64,000 nucleotides of DNA from Calvatia gigantea (taxonomy: Eukaryota > Basidiomycota > Agaricomycetes > Agaricales > Lycoperdaceae): assembly GCA_025093985.1 (NCBI GenBank), contig JACAAK010000009.1:2852001-2916000 (forward strand), written 5' to 3'. Position numbers and translations under genes: made by a program. This document shows positions 36,820-48,893 of this stretch, piece after piece (the first letter of the stretch is position 1; every line of letters starts with the position of its first letter). Under the pieces are notes generated by a model. That model had not been told where the DNA came from. It worked only from the letters and a program-made list of their open reading frames with translations, and did no database searches.

Positions 36820-39800
36820 GCACGAGTATGAATCGAGGAAACGGAAGGATGACAGGATGACAATTTGAATTTGATCCTTTTTGGTTTCAAACAGGTGATC
36901 CAATCGCAGCTGACGTCAGGGTTTCTTCCACGACTGTCCAGAAAGCGTCAAGTCGTCTTCAGCATATTTATGTTTCTCATGTCTCGTCCCGTCTTGATGC
37001 TGGGTCCTCATTGAGAGAAAACTCTAACACATGCTGTGAAGGTTCAAACACATCTTACACCTAATTACGCAACATAGGATGAGCGTTGATATTCGCAACG
37101 TTGTCATTGCCAGGTTCCAGAGACAGGGCTGAATAACGTTGAATGATGACAGCTTCCCAACCTTGAATCTTACAACCTCACAACTCGTGTGTTGTGCTTG
37201 CTGCTAGATGTTCCTTAACGTTTTGCGCTTTCCTAAATCACAATATGATTTCCTGGATTTCGTGGGCGTGATAGACGGTGAAAGGAAACGGTAACAAACG
37301 CAAGTGCGAGAAAGTCGAGAAGATCACATCAGGAAGGTCTGAACAATAAAAAAGATTCATTGAATAAATTGGTGGGCACAAAAGCACATCCCTAACGACA
37401 GGGACCTGGCCTTAATTGACACCTGCCTGGCATACCGAGTACAACCTTCAAAGCTTCAGACTTGACCATCGGGCGCCAGTCAACGGGCGCATAATACATC
37501 CTACTGAAAAGAGACGCAATGCCGGAATCCGGCCTGCACTGGCCTGCAATTAATGCACAGGCCTCCAGAAATGGAAAGACGTACTCCCCGGCACCCTTGC
37601 TGAACGTCTCATTACCAAGAGGCCGACTCTGGAGGGGGTGTCCCATTCTGACGAACGGAGCCTGCAAAGCTTTTCTGCTGCTGCAGAGTTGAGGTCAATG
37701 TGCTATGTGAGGAAGTTCTTCTGCGTCGAAGCCTTGCGGCAGCTGCGGACATTGAACGCAACTAGGATCCGGGCTGCTTGCTAGTGGACGTTGCCAGGGA
37801 AGGAGCGCCGAATGTTGAGCCAATAAGTGATAAAATATGAGCAACAGGGTTAAGGAATGACGCTCCTGGCATGTAGAAAAGGGCCGATGTGAAGGTACAT
37901 TGAGAAGGTCATTCCATGTCCGATCTTAAGTGGTAGAATTTGCAAGAGAGCTCGGGTTGGCGCTAAGGAAAAGAGTCTACCGATCAAATTATACCCTTTG
38001 GGTCAGGCAGTACTTGAATAATACCAGGACCATTCACCGCCGAAGTTTTCTGCGACAGGCCCGGCCGGGTCACCAGCGCGTTCGCCTGCCGGTTGTTACA
38101 ATTCTCGGAATTCCTCAGAGGCGTTGGCTCCAAAATTAGCAACATTAGATGTGACCATGATCATCACATCCCAGGGTTTGAAACACTAGAGGCCTGCCGG
38201 CAAGTAGACCGCGCTCGGTCGGCGAGGTATGGGCCGAGTCAACCCAAGGACTAGCCAACTGCTCGACTACTTTAGTCCGAGCGAGTTGCGCGAGGAGGCC
38301 GCCACTTTTCACAACAGTAAAATTAGACTGCGGCTGGCGGCAAGCACTACCCTGATAGATAGTGAATAATTCTTGGCTGAACTAAACGTTCGAACGGTGG
38401 AAAGCCTTGTTGTATGCATGAACTGTAGGCCGGGAATAGCGAGGAGGGCGGTTCAGAAAGACCTTGCGGTTCGGCTCGGGAGAGATCAAGAGATGTGGTG
38501 CCTGGTACTACTAGAGACATTCAATACAACGTCATCGGGAGGGGTTTTTGCTGCCTGGAATGGGCAGAAGGTTCCTACACAAGGGCTGAGCGCACTCCCG
38601 ATTGAAGTTGTGTGCCAGATCATGAGAATCGCAGGAAGTGACTCAGAATCCTTGAGCCTCGAGCTGGAGGTTCATCAAGACAGTACCCCTGAGCGGACAC
38701 GACAAACCAGGGTGGTGAACAGAACCTTCAAAATAGGAGGGACGATGTAATGGACACGACTGAGATGAAATTCAGGCACAAGAGCTGGCTCACCGGACTG
38801 AGCGGAATAGGATTCCCGCCTGACGGAGTGTATCTGTTGTGACAGTCAGAAAACGTGGTCAACGTTGTAATGTGGGAGATAATTTGCGTAAGACCGAGCC
38901 GTTCAATCGCTTGAGTATGGAAGTAGTGAGGAAACCATGAGGCTATGTGAGAAGCTGCAAGTGTTCCCTGAGGGTTACACGGGCGGTCAATGCCACGCCC
39001 CTTGCAGAGTGTGTCCCTAACATTGAATAAAATAAAATAAAATCGTTCTGCATTCGAATTAAGTACGTCAGAGTCTATTCCAGACATTGGTTAAACCAGG
39101 TCCTCGTTAGTAAGTTTCGAAGGCAGAAGCACGCAGAAGTAGTCTTTGTTTCCGTTCGAGGCCTCCACAGCACATACACGTTGGAGGCGGCGGGAAGGGC
39201 ATAGCCGCCCATTCCCGCTACCCCATACCCTAAACAACGCCCCATGCGGCGCTTCGACACCACACAAGCAAAAGAGTGGTAGGCCCGGCGCAGGTATGGT
39301 TTTATTGAGCCTTGCTTGGAGATTCGAATTTGAACGAGGCGGTCAAAATTCTAGTACGACCCACGCGAGCTTTGTATGAGATGAGAAAGCACACACACAC
39401 CAAGCGGAACCGCCCAGGTTCGCAAGCGCCAGATTCAAGGCGCCAGCCTGAAATGGGTCAGTGCGCCAGCATTGAATAGGTTGATGTGCGTTACAACAGA
39501 ACTGCCAGTAGGGGATGAGAATCTCCGTTGCAAGCATCCACACGTTTGCATGCAAGAGAAGATACAACAAGGATGGTTGGTGGCCTGGCAGGCAGAATTA
39601 AAAGGTCGAGAGCTACGTATCATCCTTCGGAGGAGAACGTGAAGAACGGTGACGATGTATGTAAACGAGTGGGAATCAGGAGTAGTGCGAAGCGTCCAAT
39701 AGTTAATACATGGCAAACGCGTGCAGGAGGGCGGAAGCCTAGCTAAGTGTTAACGTCTAGAATCAGGCGACAACACCAAATGCTCCTCCGCAATACCTGC

Positions 39801-40098
39801 GAAACATGCTGTCGTTCCGAACGAAATCAAATCAGGGGCGAAAGGGGAGAAGATGGTGAACCGGCTGTACTTGTCAGATAGCTTGAAAGCCATGATGCCA
39901 AAAGAATCGAGTCCAAAGTTCAGGGAGGTAGGTTCAGTCGAACCACCCCCTATTATGTGCGCAGGTGGAAGGTAACTTCAACAGCCGGTAGGTGTCTTAT
40001 GTGTAATCCAAAAGTCCAACTATAGTAAAGACGATAGGTCCGAACCCGGTCCACAGCAGGATGTAACAGAGAGTCGTGGACTCCAATTCCCCCACTCG
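36820..40098. other. 3.3 kb without a recognisable gene
   Basis: Both strands carry only unconnected open frames. The most gene-like is 38373-38750 (+), which contains LSALPIEVVCQIMRIA, faintly similar to an F-box helix, but no supporting exons were found. The frame at 37392-37667 (-) has no known motif. This could be an old decayed gene or repeat-derived sequence. Confidence 0.3.
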
Positions 40099-41893
40099 CT
40101 ATTCTCGCAACTCGAACGATGGCCCGTTCAGCCAGTGCTGGGGATGCGCGCGTTTTCCACCCTCGCAAACATTATCGAGAAACGGCCTACGGTTCAATGA
40201 CGCATTCAAACGTGCAATGATAATGAGTGATACAACCGCAGCGCTGGTCAAAGTCAAATGAAGGGCTATATACTCGGGGCTCGTCCTGAAACTGGGACCG
40301 TTATTTGCAAGGCGCCCGAGTGTAGTTGCGTACATTGTGACATTGATTTCCTGCGCCTCTTTCTGAGAAAGAAGCCCGGTTGTAAATGCTTTCAAACCGG
40401 AAAGCGTGTACCCATCCAGATGTTTGTTAATTTCACGAAGAGGGAGTGGCCGAATTAAGGACGAATTTTCCCAACTTCCTGATGCTGGAGGGGTGGGGAA
40501 TAGTATTCCCTGCCATGTTGTTGAAGTTGGTGGTCGAATTCAGGGGCTGAGATTGTCCGTTGGGACGGGATGTAGCAAGAAGTAACGTTTCTGCAAAAAT
40601 AATCTTGGCAGAGTCGGGAAGAATGTTTCCAGGAGAGCCCGCCACTTTCTCCGTGACGGTGATGTCCTCCTGAGTGAGGTCTGCGGTTGGTTCGACGACC
40701 ACTTCGCGCGCAGTAAACTCGAGATTTGGGTTGCATAAAAGAACTGTCGCAATGGGTGCTGTGAGCCATCCTAGAGGTTGAGATTGCTGCAAAACGACGG
40801 TCGTCGTGCAGAAACGGCAAGCCCGTGAGGTCGATATAGTGAGGTTGCGATTATCTTTGCTCAGAACGGGGAGCAATTGCGAATCTCCGAGGAAAAGATA
40901 CGCCGAAATGCCGTTACTTTTGACTGGATCGAGACTTGCAAGGGGAAGGATTGTGGATCCGTTAGCCAGGCCAACGTGACCTGAAAACTGGTCAACACAG
41001 AATCTAGGACACAGTAACTGACTGACCATCTCTGGCATCCGATGAAAATGTAAGAGGTTTTACTACACTCCATGTTTGATTGTACAATGATTGTTTTCCC
41101 CCCGTCGTCGGCGATAGGCACTCTCCATTCGCAAGAATACTCGAACCTCACAAGGACCCGTACTATATAGGACCCGAAATGCATCCAATTGGTCCTTAAA
41201 AGGGAGGGGGATAAACCAGTTTGCTGGAGGTATAATTCCCACAAGGACATCGTCGATCTTTTCCAACTCTGGAATCGCACCAACTCTGGAAATGCGTTCG
41301 TTAAAACTCTCGCTTGAAGAGCGGGTACATTTCTAATATTCGTGATGGGAATGGGGGAACCAATTGGAGGATTTTTGGAAAGGCAGAATTTCACTCGAGA
41401 CCTCAGCATTGACGACAATTGGGAGAGTAGAAGGGGCGGTAGCGCCGATGGCAAGGAGAACGATCGATGCGAGGAACGCTAGTCGATATGTCTTCGTCGC
41501 TCGCGCCCAAAAGAAATACAAAGTCTGCTGCCAAAGCGTGGCATCCACCTTGGAGACAATGTCCATTGGCTCATTCTTTCTAGCATTCCACTCTCTACTA
41601 AAAGCATTCGCGCATATCCCTGTAGCAAAGGCTATGGCGACATTATGTCATAAGGTGAACAGGGTAGCGAAGGCGCTCTTGACCGTTGGAGCCAAACCCA
41701 GAGCCGATTAAGGAGAGAGGGAATTGCAAGGGGACAAAAGGCATGTCCAAGCAAGGATACCGAAAAGGGCCTGCACGACAATGAAGACGAAGTAGCGACG
41801 ATAGTCTAGCGGAAATGCAGAAGGTGCTGCTGAGTTTGTCTCCCTCCTGGAGCAGGGCACGTTGCCCTGCTTGGTGTTATCAGATTGTTCCAT
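40099..41893 (-). pseudogene. Decayed copy of an uncharacterised four-TM membrane protein
   Basis: Clear paralogue of the intact gene at 51524-53327 but with broken frames. Shared blocks, minus strand: RRYFVFIVVQALFGILAW (TM1); TVKSAFATLFTL; NAFSREWNARKNEP; FFWARATKTYRLAFLASI; WLTAPIATVLLCNPNLEFTA with REVVVEPTADLTQEDITV; and LSGLKAFTTGLLSQKEAQ with a final TM. Defects: a TAA at 41708-41710, a TGA at 41648-41650 exactly where the intact copy has the Trp codon of FTLWHTVAV, and at least one frame change between about 40433 and 40510. No splice pair I tried removes the stops. Function of the family is unknown. It is less certain whether these are mutations or sequencing errors, but three defects in one copy favour decay. 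Confidence 0.75.
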
Positions 41894-42680
41894 TAGTTCG
41901 GGTGGGGGAATGTTCTTCGAGGAAGAGGAAGATGAAAGGGGTCCTCATATATGCCGTCGAGAGCGTGAAGATTTCGCCGGCTAAGGTTTGCCAACGAATG
42001 CAAAAGGTCAAGTTCGGAACACGTGTATGTCCAACGAAAAGCACAAGGCAGAGAGAAGCTGAGGATTTGCTGTGGTAACATGCAAGTTCGAAAGAGATCG
42101 TATGGAAATGACTTCAGCGAATCCAGAGGGAACGGCCATTGCAGTTGCACATTTTTCTCATTTCTCATGCACGCGAAGCCATCTTGTTCCGTCCCAGGTT
42201 CATGATAGCGTGAAACATATGCTGCACTTTGGGTATTAGCTCTCGGAAATGGGCACTTGGTAATGATGTCGACTGCAAAACGAGAGGTTCGGGGTGCTCC
42301 ACTACAGCGACATCAAACGGTGAATCCGCGCTTGGAAACTTGGTAGTGTCAGAAGGGGTTCCCCGTTCTGCGCCGCAGAGGAATGTCGAGAAGACCACGA
42401 ATAAACTCCGCAATGTGGAAGGCATTCAGCACAAATGAGCGCCAGACCCCCCCAATTGGCGTCTTTTCACAGAACATGCAGAACGCCACGATTCGAGAGT
42501 GGTTTACTTCCTGGGTGCTGAGCCGATCGCCGAGAGTTGACCTCGTTGGAAGATGTAAGAGGTGTTTTCTGGAAACGTTGCGGAAGGGAGATTGAACCGA
42601 CCCTGAACATCACGCTAGCTCAATTGATAGCAAGGTTCCATTTGAGCTTATCTAAACTCAACTCCATACCACTGTCACCA
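41894..42680. other. Upstream region of eIF3j
   Basis: Divergent spacer between the decayed membrane-protein copy and eIF3j. Open frames on both strands (41893-42168, 42165-42425, 42229-42438) show no conserved motif. Confidence 0.4.
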
Positions 42681-43712
42681 ATGTCGGACTGGGGTTTGTA
42701 TCCTTACCTCTTTCACACCAAATATACTGCAACTCTAACACCCAGCACCTAACAGAATCAGAAGACGACACCAAACCCTCCGCGGCACCCACAAAACCCG
42801 CCGTTGCTCCCAAGAAAACAAAGTGGGAGGGTGAAGATGAAGAGGGTGATCAACCAGCTGTATGTCTCATCCAGGCAGCTTGCACTACTCAATACCACGC
42901 GATTATTCATAATATACACATAGTCCGACTGGGAAGAATCCTCTGAGGAAGAGGAAGAAGAGACTAAACCAGCGCCTGTCGCCCCTCCAAGGAAAAAGGG
43001 CACTCTCAAACAGAAATTGGCAGAAAAAGAAGCAGAAAAGGCGCGCAAGAAAGCTGCTGATGAGGACGAGGACGACGTCGATTATGACGAGGACGATGTC
43101 CTGGATCCGCGAGAGAAGGCGCGGAGAGATAAGGAGAGGCAACTCCAGTCCGATCTGAACAATGCCGCTGAGTTGTTCGGCGCAGCTGCCTTGGGCGGTA
43201 TGTCCTTCATTTGCCTTGGCTTACTGGTTAATGGGCTTGTTAATGACGGTATAATACAGGCTCATCCTCATCCGAACTCGACTATCTGATATCCTTCCAA
43301 CCCCGCACAAAGGAAGACTTCCAAGCACTCTCCTCCAAGATCATCGAATATATCATCAAAGGCCACCAAAACAAACCTCTTTATCATTCCTTCGTTGAAC
43401 ATCACGTTCGTGAACTAGCAGCTCCTCTCAAAGATGTCGAAGTTCGCAAAGCCGCTTCTGCGCTCACAACACTCGCCAATGAGAAACAGAAAGAACAAAA
43501 AGAAAAGGCGAGTGGCGGAAAGAAGAAGTCCAGGGCGGCGTCTAAACCTGGCCTTGGACCTGCCAAGCTTCAGAACAAGTGTGTATTGCTGCCATATTTT
43601 ATTTGACCTTTTGCTTATATCATTCTTATTCTTATTCTTTTACAGGCTTGACACCACGGTGTACGACGAGGCTTTAGATGATTTCGGCAATGGCCCGGAC
43701 GATTTCATGTAG
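42681..43712 (+). CDS. HCR1: Translation initiation factor eIF3 subunit j (HCR1)
   Basis: Loosely associated eIF3 subunit that helps place mRNA in the 40S decoding centre and aids ribosome recycling. The first exon carries only MSDW plus one base. Later exons read ESEDDTKPSAAPTKPAVAP, SDWEESSEEEEEETKPAPVA, KGTLKQKLAEKEAEKARKKA, YDEDDVLDPREKARRDKERQ, LNNAAELFGAAALGGSSSSE and TKEDFQALSSKIIEYIIKGH, then HSFVEHHVRELAAPLKDVEV and a Lys-rich stretch, ending TVYDEALDDFGNGPDDFM, the conserved eIF3j tail. Four introns are used and phases agree. Confidence 0.94.
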
Positions 43713-44457
43713 TCCTTTTTCCGGTTGTAGCTCATCGTTACATTGAGAAATTTGTGTAATTATCGGAATACACTTGACATCTAATTACCTCTCGTGCATA
43801 CTTCCTTCTCCCATAAGTGAAGGTGCAGTTCCATAATTGTTGATCTTATCAGTGGCAATCACCATCTCATCGGGTGTTTATCTTTGCTGACGTCATCGGT
43901 GAACCTAAGGTGACTGAAGAAGATGAGATCAATGTTTTGATTCGAGCCGTTTCTAATGTCAATGTCCGTAAAATAACAGAAATGTGACTACAAAAAAACA
44001 CTACTTATACTTAAGGTTAACAATGAGTCCGTTTGCTTAACATAAATCCGTTATATAATACTGCAGGCAAACCAGACAACAGATAAATGAAAGAGAAAAC
44101 AAATCGAAAGCGACGAGCGGTATGCTCAAGGTAGAAAGAGAGTCCCAGATGGAAAATTTGCAATAATGGTGGGGGAAGTAAGATAAGGGGAGGGAAAGTA
44201 AGAGCAGGTTGGGGGGTGGATACACGGGAGCTATTACCAAACCCGAAGCGTTCGGCAAGCCTCGCAAGGCCACGAGTTATATGGCAGTAGGTAGAGACCC
44301 TATCGGAGTGGATTGCAAATTGAATACCACGCAGCACCGCAGAGCCATTGATATATCCCCGCAACAGTTGTTCTTCGCGATAGTGGTTTCACTAACCGAA
44401 CGCAATCTACACCATGCACGGCTATGATAGCCGGGCGGGGCCCGGAGACCCAACATG
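43713..44457. other. Convergent spacer between eIF3j and the bHLH gene
   Basis: 3' flanks of two facing genes. No gene recognised. The frame at 44017-44364 (-) is AT-rich noise or 3' untranslated sequence of the bHLH gene. Confidence 0.45.
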
Positions 44458-45757
44458 CTATGCGCTGTCGTGGCCGTCGTCACCGTTTTCATCATCTTCA
44501 TCCCCATCCTCCCCATCTAACCTCCCATCGCCCCCCTTCCACTCGCGTTCCCACAGCGGTTCCCCAATGCATGTGGGAACAAGTGCAGGGTGACCGAGAG
44601 GTAATGACGATTTCGCACGACGTAACCTCGTAAGCAGGGACGAGCGTTCATTTAGTAGCTCAGTAATATAATCAATCGCTGTAAAGTCAAACAAATAGTC
44701 AGTTACTTAATTTCATCTGATAGCCGCTGGCGAAAGGGGCGAGGCGAGGCGAATAACGATAGAAAGGGGGGAAAAGGGGAGGAAGATGTTACTAACTTTT
44801 TGACAAAACGACATTTTCGCTCCGTGGACCTGCCCGTCCGTCTGCCTGTTTTTCTTTATCCCTGTCATTATCATCCCTCTTTTTCCGTTTGGATCTTGAA
44901 GGCTTTCCAGATGGGCCGTGACCCATGTTCATCTTCGCTTCAACCTCTTCTTCCTCCCTGATTGACTCTCTTAGTGCAGGGACGGTTTCACATAAGGCTT
45001 CGTATCCACGCCGAATATTCGCACGGCGTTTCTGTTCTGATTGTATATGATTTGCTTTTTTCTGAGATGGAGATAGCAATGTCTGCTTCGCAGATGCTGT
45101 TGACGAATCAGGAGGAGACGGTCTTAGCCGTTTATTGCTCTGGAGGGATGCTCCGGATGCTGAGCTTGGCGATGATCTCTTTGTTCCAGGTGATGACGGA
45201 CGTCGTGATCGTGAGGGTGGGTGATTCAGGAGTAGTTGAGTATGCTGTAGGTGCATTGACGAACTGGATTGCAGATCGGGGAAACCGAAAGGAGATTGTG
45301 GGGTTGCGGGGGTGGTTATGGTGGATGTGGGGGCAGAGGTTGTTGTAGGTGAAATGATGTGGTTATGGGGATCGTCTTGAATCAATAGCATCGGCTGTTG
45401 CATTTGTGTTTTGCTGGTAAGGAAGGGGAATGTCTCGCGTCGTGAGTAGGGAGCCTGCCGATGTGAGTACGCGTTCGGATACTGCTGTTGGTGCTGCGGT
45501 GGCTGAGTGTTATAGCCACCAAGTTGCTGTTGAGGTTGTGAGTTCCATCTCCCCGCGTCAAGTGACATAAGATCCTTTGTCGCCTTTGCGAGTGCCTCCG
45601 ACGTCTGTGTCGGTGCAAGGAGGTCATCGTTTGGCGCGATATCGGCGTTGTTCGCCGAGTACAATGCCCACTCTGAAGCAGAGATGTCCTGGTAGTCCAT
45701 GGCAGAGAGAAAGCTCTGCAAAGCATGCGATTCTGCTGGGTTGAGGAGAGCATCCAT
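44458..45757 (-). CDS. bHLH transcription factor with an unusually long loop
   Basis: Nuclear basic helix-loop-helix regulator. It starts MDALLNPAESHALQSFLSAM, then a long Gln/Pro/Ser-rich region (QPQQQLGGYN, PPSRSRRPSSPGTKRSSPSS). The basic region and helix 1 are KKANHIQSEQKRRANIRRGY EALCETVPALRE, with the E-box-reading His/Glu/Arg pattern. A loop of about 55 residues, very rich in Lys/Asp/Glu (KRKKRDDNDRDKEKQADGRA), separates this from helix 2 ENVVLSKT. One intron then joins to IDYITELLNERSSLLTRLRR, followed by SSLPLGHPALVPTCIGEPLW and an acidic C-terminus DGEDGDEDDENGDD. It resembles fungal INO4/Mlx-like factors. Targets are unknown. Confidence 0.87.
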
Positions 45758-48700
45758 GCCGTATTTCGGGCCTCGGCGGGCTAGAGGGCAGGGCGTGCGA
45801 CAGAGGGAGGGACTGCTGATGGCTGAACATGTGATTGTCTTGACACATTTATCTCATTTCGTAGGTGGCGGTGCCCAGCGGTGCCCCAGCCGGCGCTTCC
45901 GCTTCCGTCCGGAACTCGATCACCCTACCACATGCAGGATACAGGATCTCCTTCCCCAGATTCTGTCAGTCATCCTTGTCATTCCCATCTGCAATTACCC
46001 CTATTCAATCCACAAAGCAATTTTGTTCTTTGAAACACTCTCTTAGATACCTGTTTCCTGGTTTTTTTCCTCGTGACTCGCGATGGTCGTTAGTAGAGCC
46101 TCATCTTACCGCCTCATCAGTGCTCCCATGCCATCTCATTTCCTTAAACTCTGAAGCTTTCACGTGGATCCTTCCGCATCCGGAGTCGGCAAAGTGCGTG
46201 CTCATCCGCGTGGAGGGGTTTCTTCTAGATCGCGCTTGACGACCACCAATAATAGCGTAGCTATTCTTCGTTTGAACTTTGGACCCTCTAAAATCTGGAG
46301 TGTAACCGCCTCTCTTGACCTGTCCACACTTCTTCTTGCTCTGTCTCTTGTTCACCTCTGTTGGTCACCAGGCCTCTTATAGTCGTAGCTGGTCACCAAT
46401 TCAACCTCACGTCACAATCGCCATCAAGCTACAATCCTGGTCTTCTTCGCTCCTTCGCCGAGCGCCCATTTTGGGACTCTATTTCTGGTCCTGTGAGTGG
46501 GTACTGTAACCATCCCGTGTACATCCATCGATGAAAATTTCCATACACATTGGCTGTCCTGGGCCTTCGCGCTCAATTATCCCTGCGTAGAGAAATATTA
46601 TAAGAAATTGGCAACGCCTGCGCTTAATGGCTGCTTAAAATCACAGTTGAATCACCTTCGCACTACAATGCCTTGGTTTTGTGTTGAACCCTATCAAAAG
46701 TTGCTTTTGGGACGACACTCACACTTTCAACTGAGTCGTCAAATCAACACTAATCAACCAGACTGTTGCTGCACCCCTTATCCCGCTTTCCATAGAGTCG
46801 CTTCCAGTACCTTTCTTTGTACCATCTTCGCAAATCAGGAGCCTGAATAACTAATCTCTCCATCCTGAAAGTGGAGAGGAGACCACGATCGTCTCCCGGG
46901 ACTCCAAGGAGGGTGCAACTGACACGGCATCAGATGGACCACCTGACAAGAAAGCACCATGGTGTAACTTGACTTCCCTGACAGCGATACAATGAGTCCT
47001 ATCGGTTTTACATTATGCCCGATTCCCGTATGGATCTCCTGTCTTGCTTCCTAATTTTGTGTCTTGTTGGTGTCTCCTGTCAATGGAATCTCCATGAACC
47101 CTATCGTCTGGTTCTGATGATCATGGAGACAGCTCTACTTATGTTGCGGGTACCCTCTTTTTTTGTATGTCTTGTGTTTTTTTTTCTTCCAATAAAGGTT
47201 TAGTGAACTTACGGTTGGTGTTCACCCTTCTTCTCTTCTTCTGCGCCTCGACATTCCGGCGTACTAAGTTGCAATGCAATCAGCGTGATTGACGGCTCTA
47301 GCGTTCGTGGTTATTGTTAGTGCCCATTCTTTCACGTGGGCGAGGACACTAGCTTTCTTTTTCTTCCATTCAAAATAGGGCGAGTCCGGAATTCGAAGGC
47401 GTTGTGTATTTTTGATATGTATTGGGTGCACAGTTCTTCCTTAGACAGAAGCAGCGCAGTGAGGCTGATTCACGAGGCCCTTTTGCTCCCCCACGTGTTA
47501 CTTATCCCGTCCCGCTGAACGATTACCGGAATGCTTTGTAATTGGGTTTTTTACCATCCGCATCCGGGCCCCTGCTTGACCAATCCTTATTCAATACATT
47601 TTATGAAAGAGGAAGAGCGGCGTATTGGTGGCGTTCCCCCGTTATCTACATCACCTTGCATCCCATGGGGAATCATGGTCTGTAATCCAGTATGACTACA
47701 CGCCGGTGGCCTTGGGAACATGCGGCACAATCGCATTGTTTATTACTGGAGACTGATGCTCATGAAGGCAGAACTTGAAGTCGATTAAGTTCAGCCTTCT
47801 GGACGGGATGTCACAGCCTATCTTTGCTTCCCGGCAGGAATATCAGTGCGTTTGGTACTGCTGTTAGGACCTTCCTTTGAAGTTTGCGCATGGATATGCG
47901 GGTTTATAAGTAGCTGGGCACAGCTGTTGATCCCACCCGACCGCTTCTCCCAAAAGAGCTTCAGCCGGACCAAATGTAGTTGGTGCAAACATGCGTCAAT
48001 AACGAGTTGACCCATCCATTTCCACCCAGCCACCCTGGAAGCTCATTGCTTGACTTTGCCTTCGCCTCCGGCTCTCTGTGATATGATGTGATAATTTAAT
48101 AACTGTTGAGGATGGTCCGCTCGATGTCCATGGCTCGCAGCAAATCGTTGCCGTAAGTTACGCCCTTATGAACCTCGACCATTTTGAATTTATCCCAAGG
48201 AGTCTCGCTTCTAATACCTTTCCCATACAGAAAAAGTTGCCCATAAGCACGATCATCGCACAGCGCCTCTGTATCCAAGACGATGCCTCAGTTGCGAGTT
48301 CCACCCGTCGCCCTCCATGTGGTACTCGTTAAAAGAAGATTAACCGCAGTGTTGGGATGAGGGCGCTGGCTATCGAAATAGCTGGTGCACTGACAGCTTT
48401 CAGTTTCGCCAAACAACAGTCCGCTTCTCAGCAAACACACCGCAGCAGTAACCCCTAAATCCGGGAGCTTTGCATAAGCTTCGGAAGGGCCCACCCTACT
48501 TCGATGCAGTTATGTCAGCCTCTTCCGCCCTGATGAAATTTTGGACTTCTATCTGTCGTGGCTTTGGTGCCAGGGACTATGAGGGTTTTGGCATTGACTT
48601 CACAAAGGGTCATTTCATTTACGACTTACCTCCCAGCCATGACTTCACATATACCTTGCGGTTACTACTCAAACACCCTCGTTCGCTTCTTAAAGGCATC

Positions 48701-48893
48701 ACAGGGCTTCTCCCGCGCAACGTGGAACTCTCGCGGGCACTAGTCTTTACAAGGATAATGAAAAGTACTGCGTTATCAACAGTCATGAAGCGGCAACAGC
48801 TGCCGAACTCAGAAGACCCGCCCTATCTACTATGGGCGTTGGCTATACTTCATATAAACCCGTGCTCGCCATTTGCTGCACTTCATTGTCACC
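45758..48893. other. 3.1 kb unresolved region upstream of the bHLH gene and the P450
   Basis: The part next to 45757 is probably the promoter and leader of the bHLH gene. Farther right, minus-strand frames at 48288-48494 and 48096-48278 (the latter with DKFKMVEVHKGVTYGNDLLR) and a + frame at 48470-49006 look somewhat protein-like but match no family I know and could not be spliced convincingly. No RNA gene seen. Confidence 0.3.

Noticed and set aside
38373..38750. Possible F-box protein
   Set aside because: Only a short helix resembles an F-box; no leucine-rich repeats or supporting exons were found.
40099..41893. RIP-type (C-to-T) mutation as the cause of decay in the minus-strand paralogue
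   Set aside because: One stop looks like TGG to TGA, but another defect is a frame change and there is no general C-to-T bias visible; RIP is also not established for this lineage.
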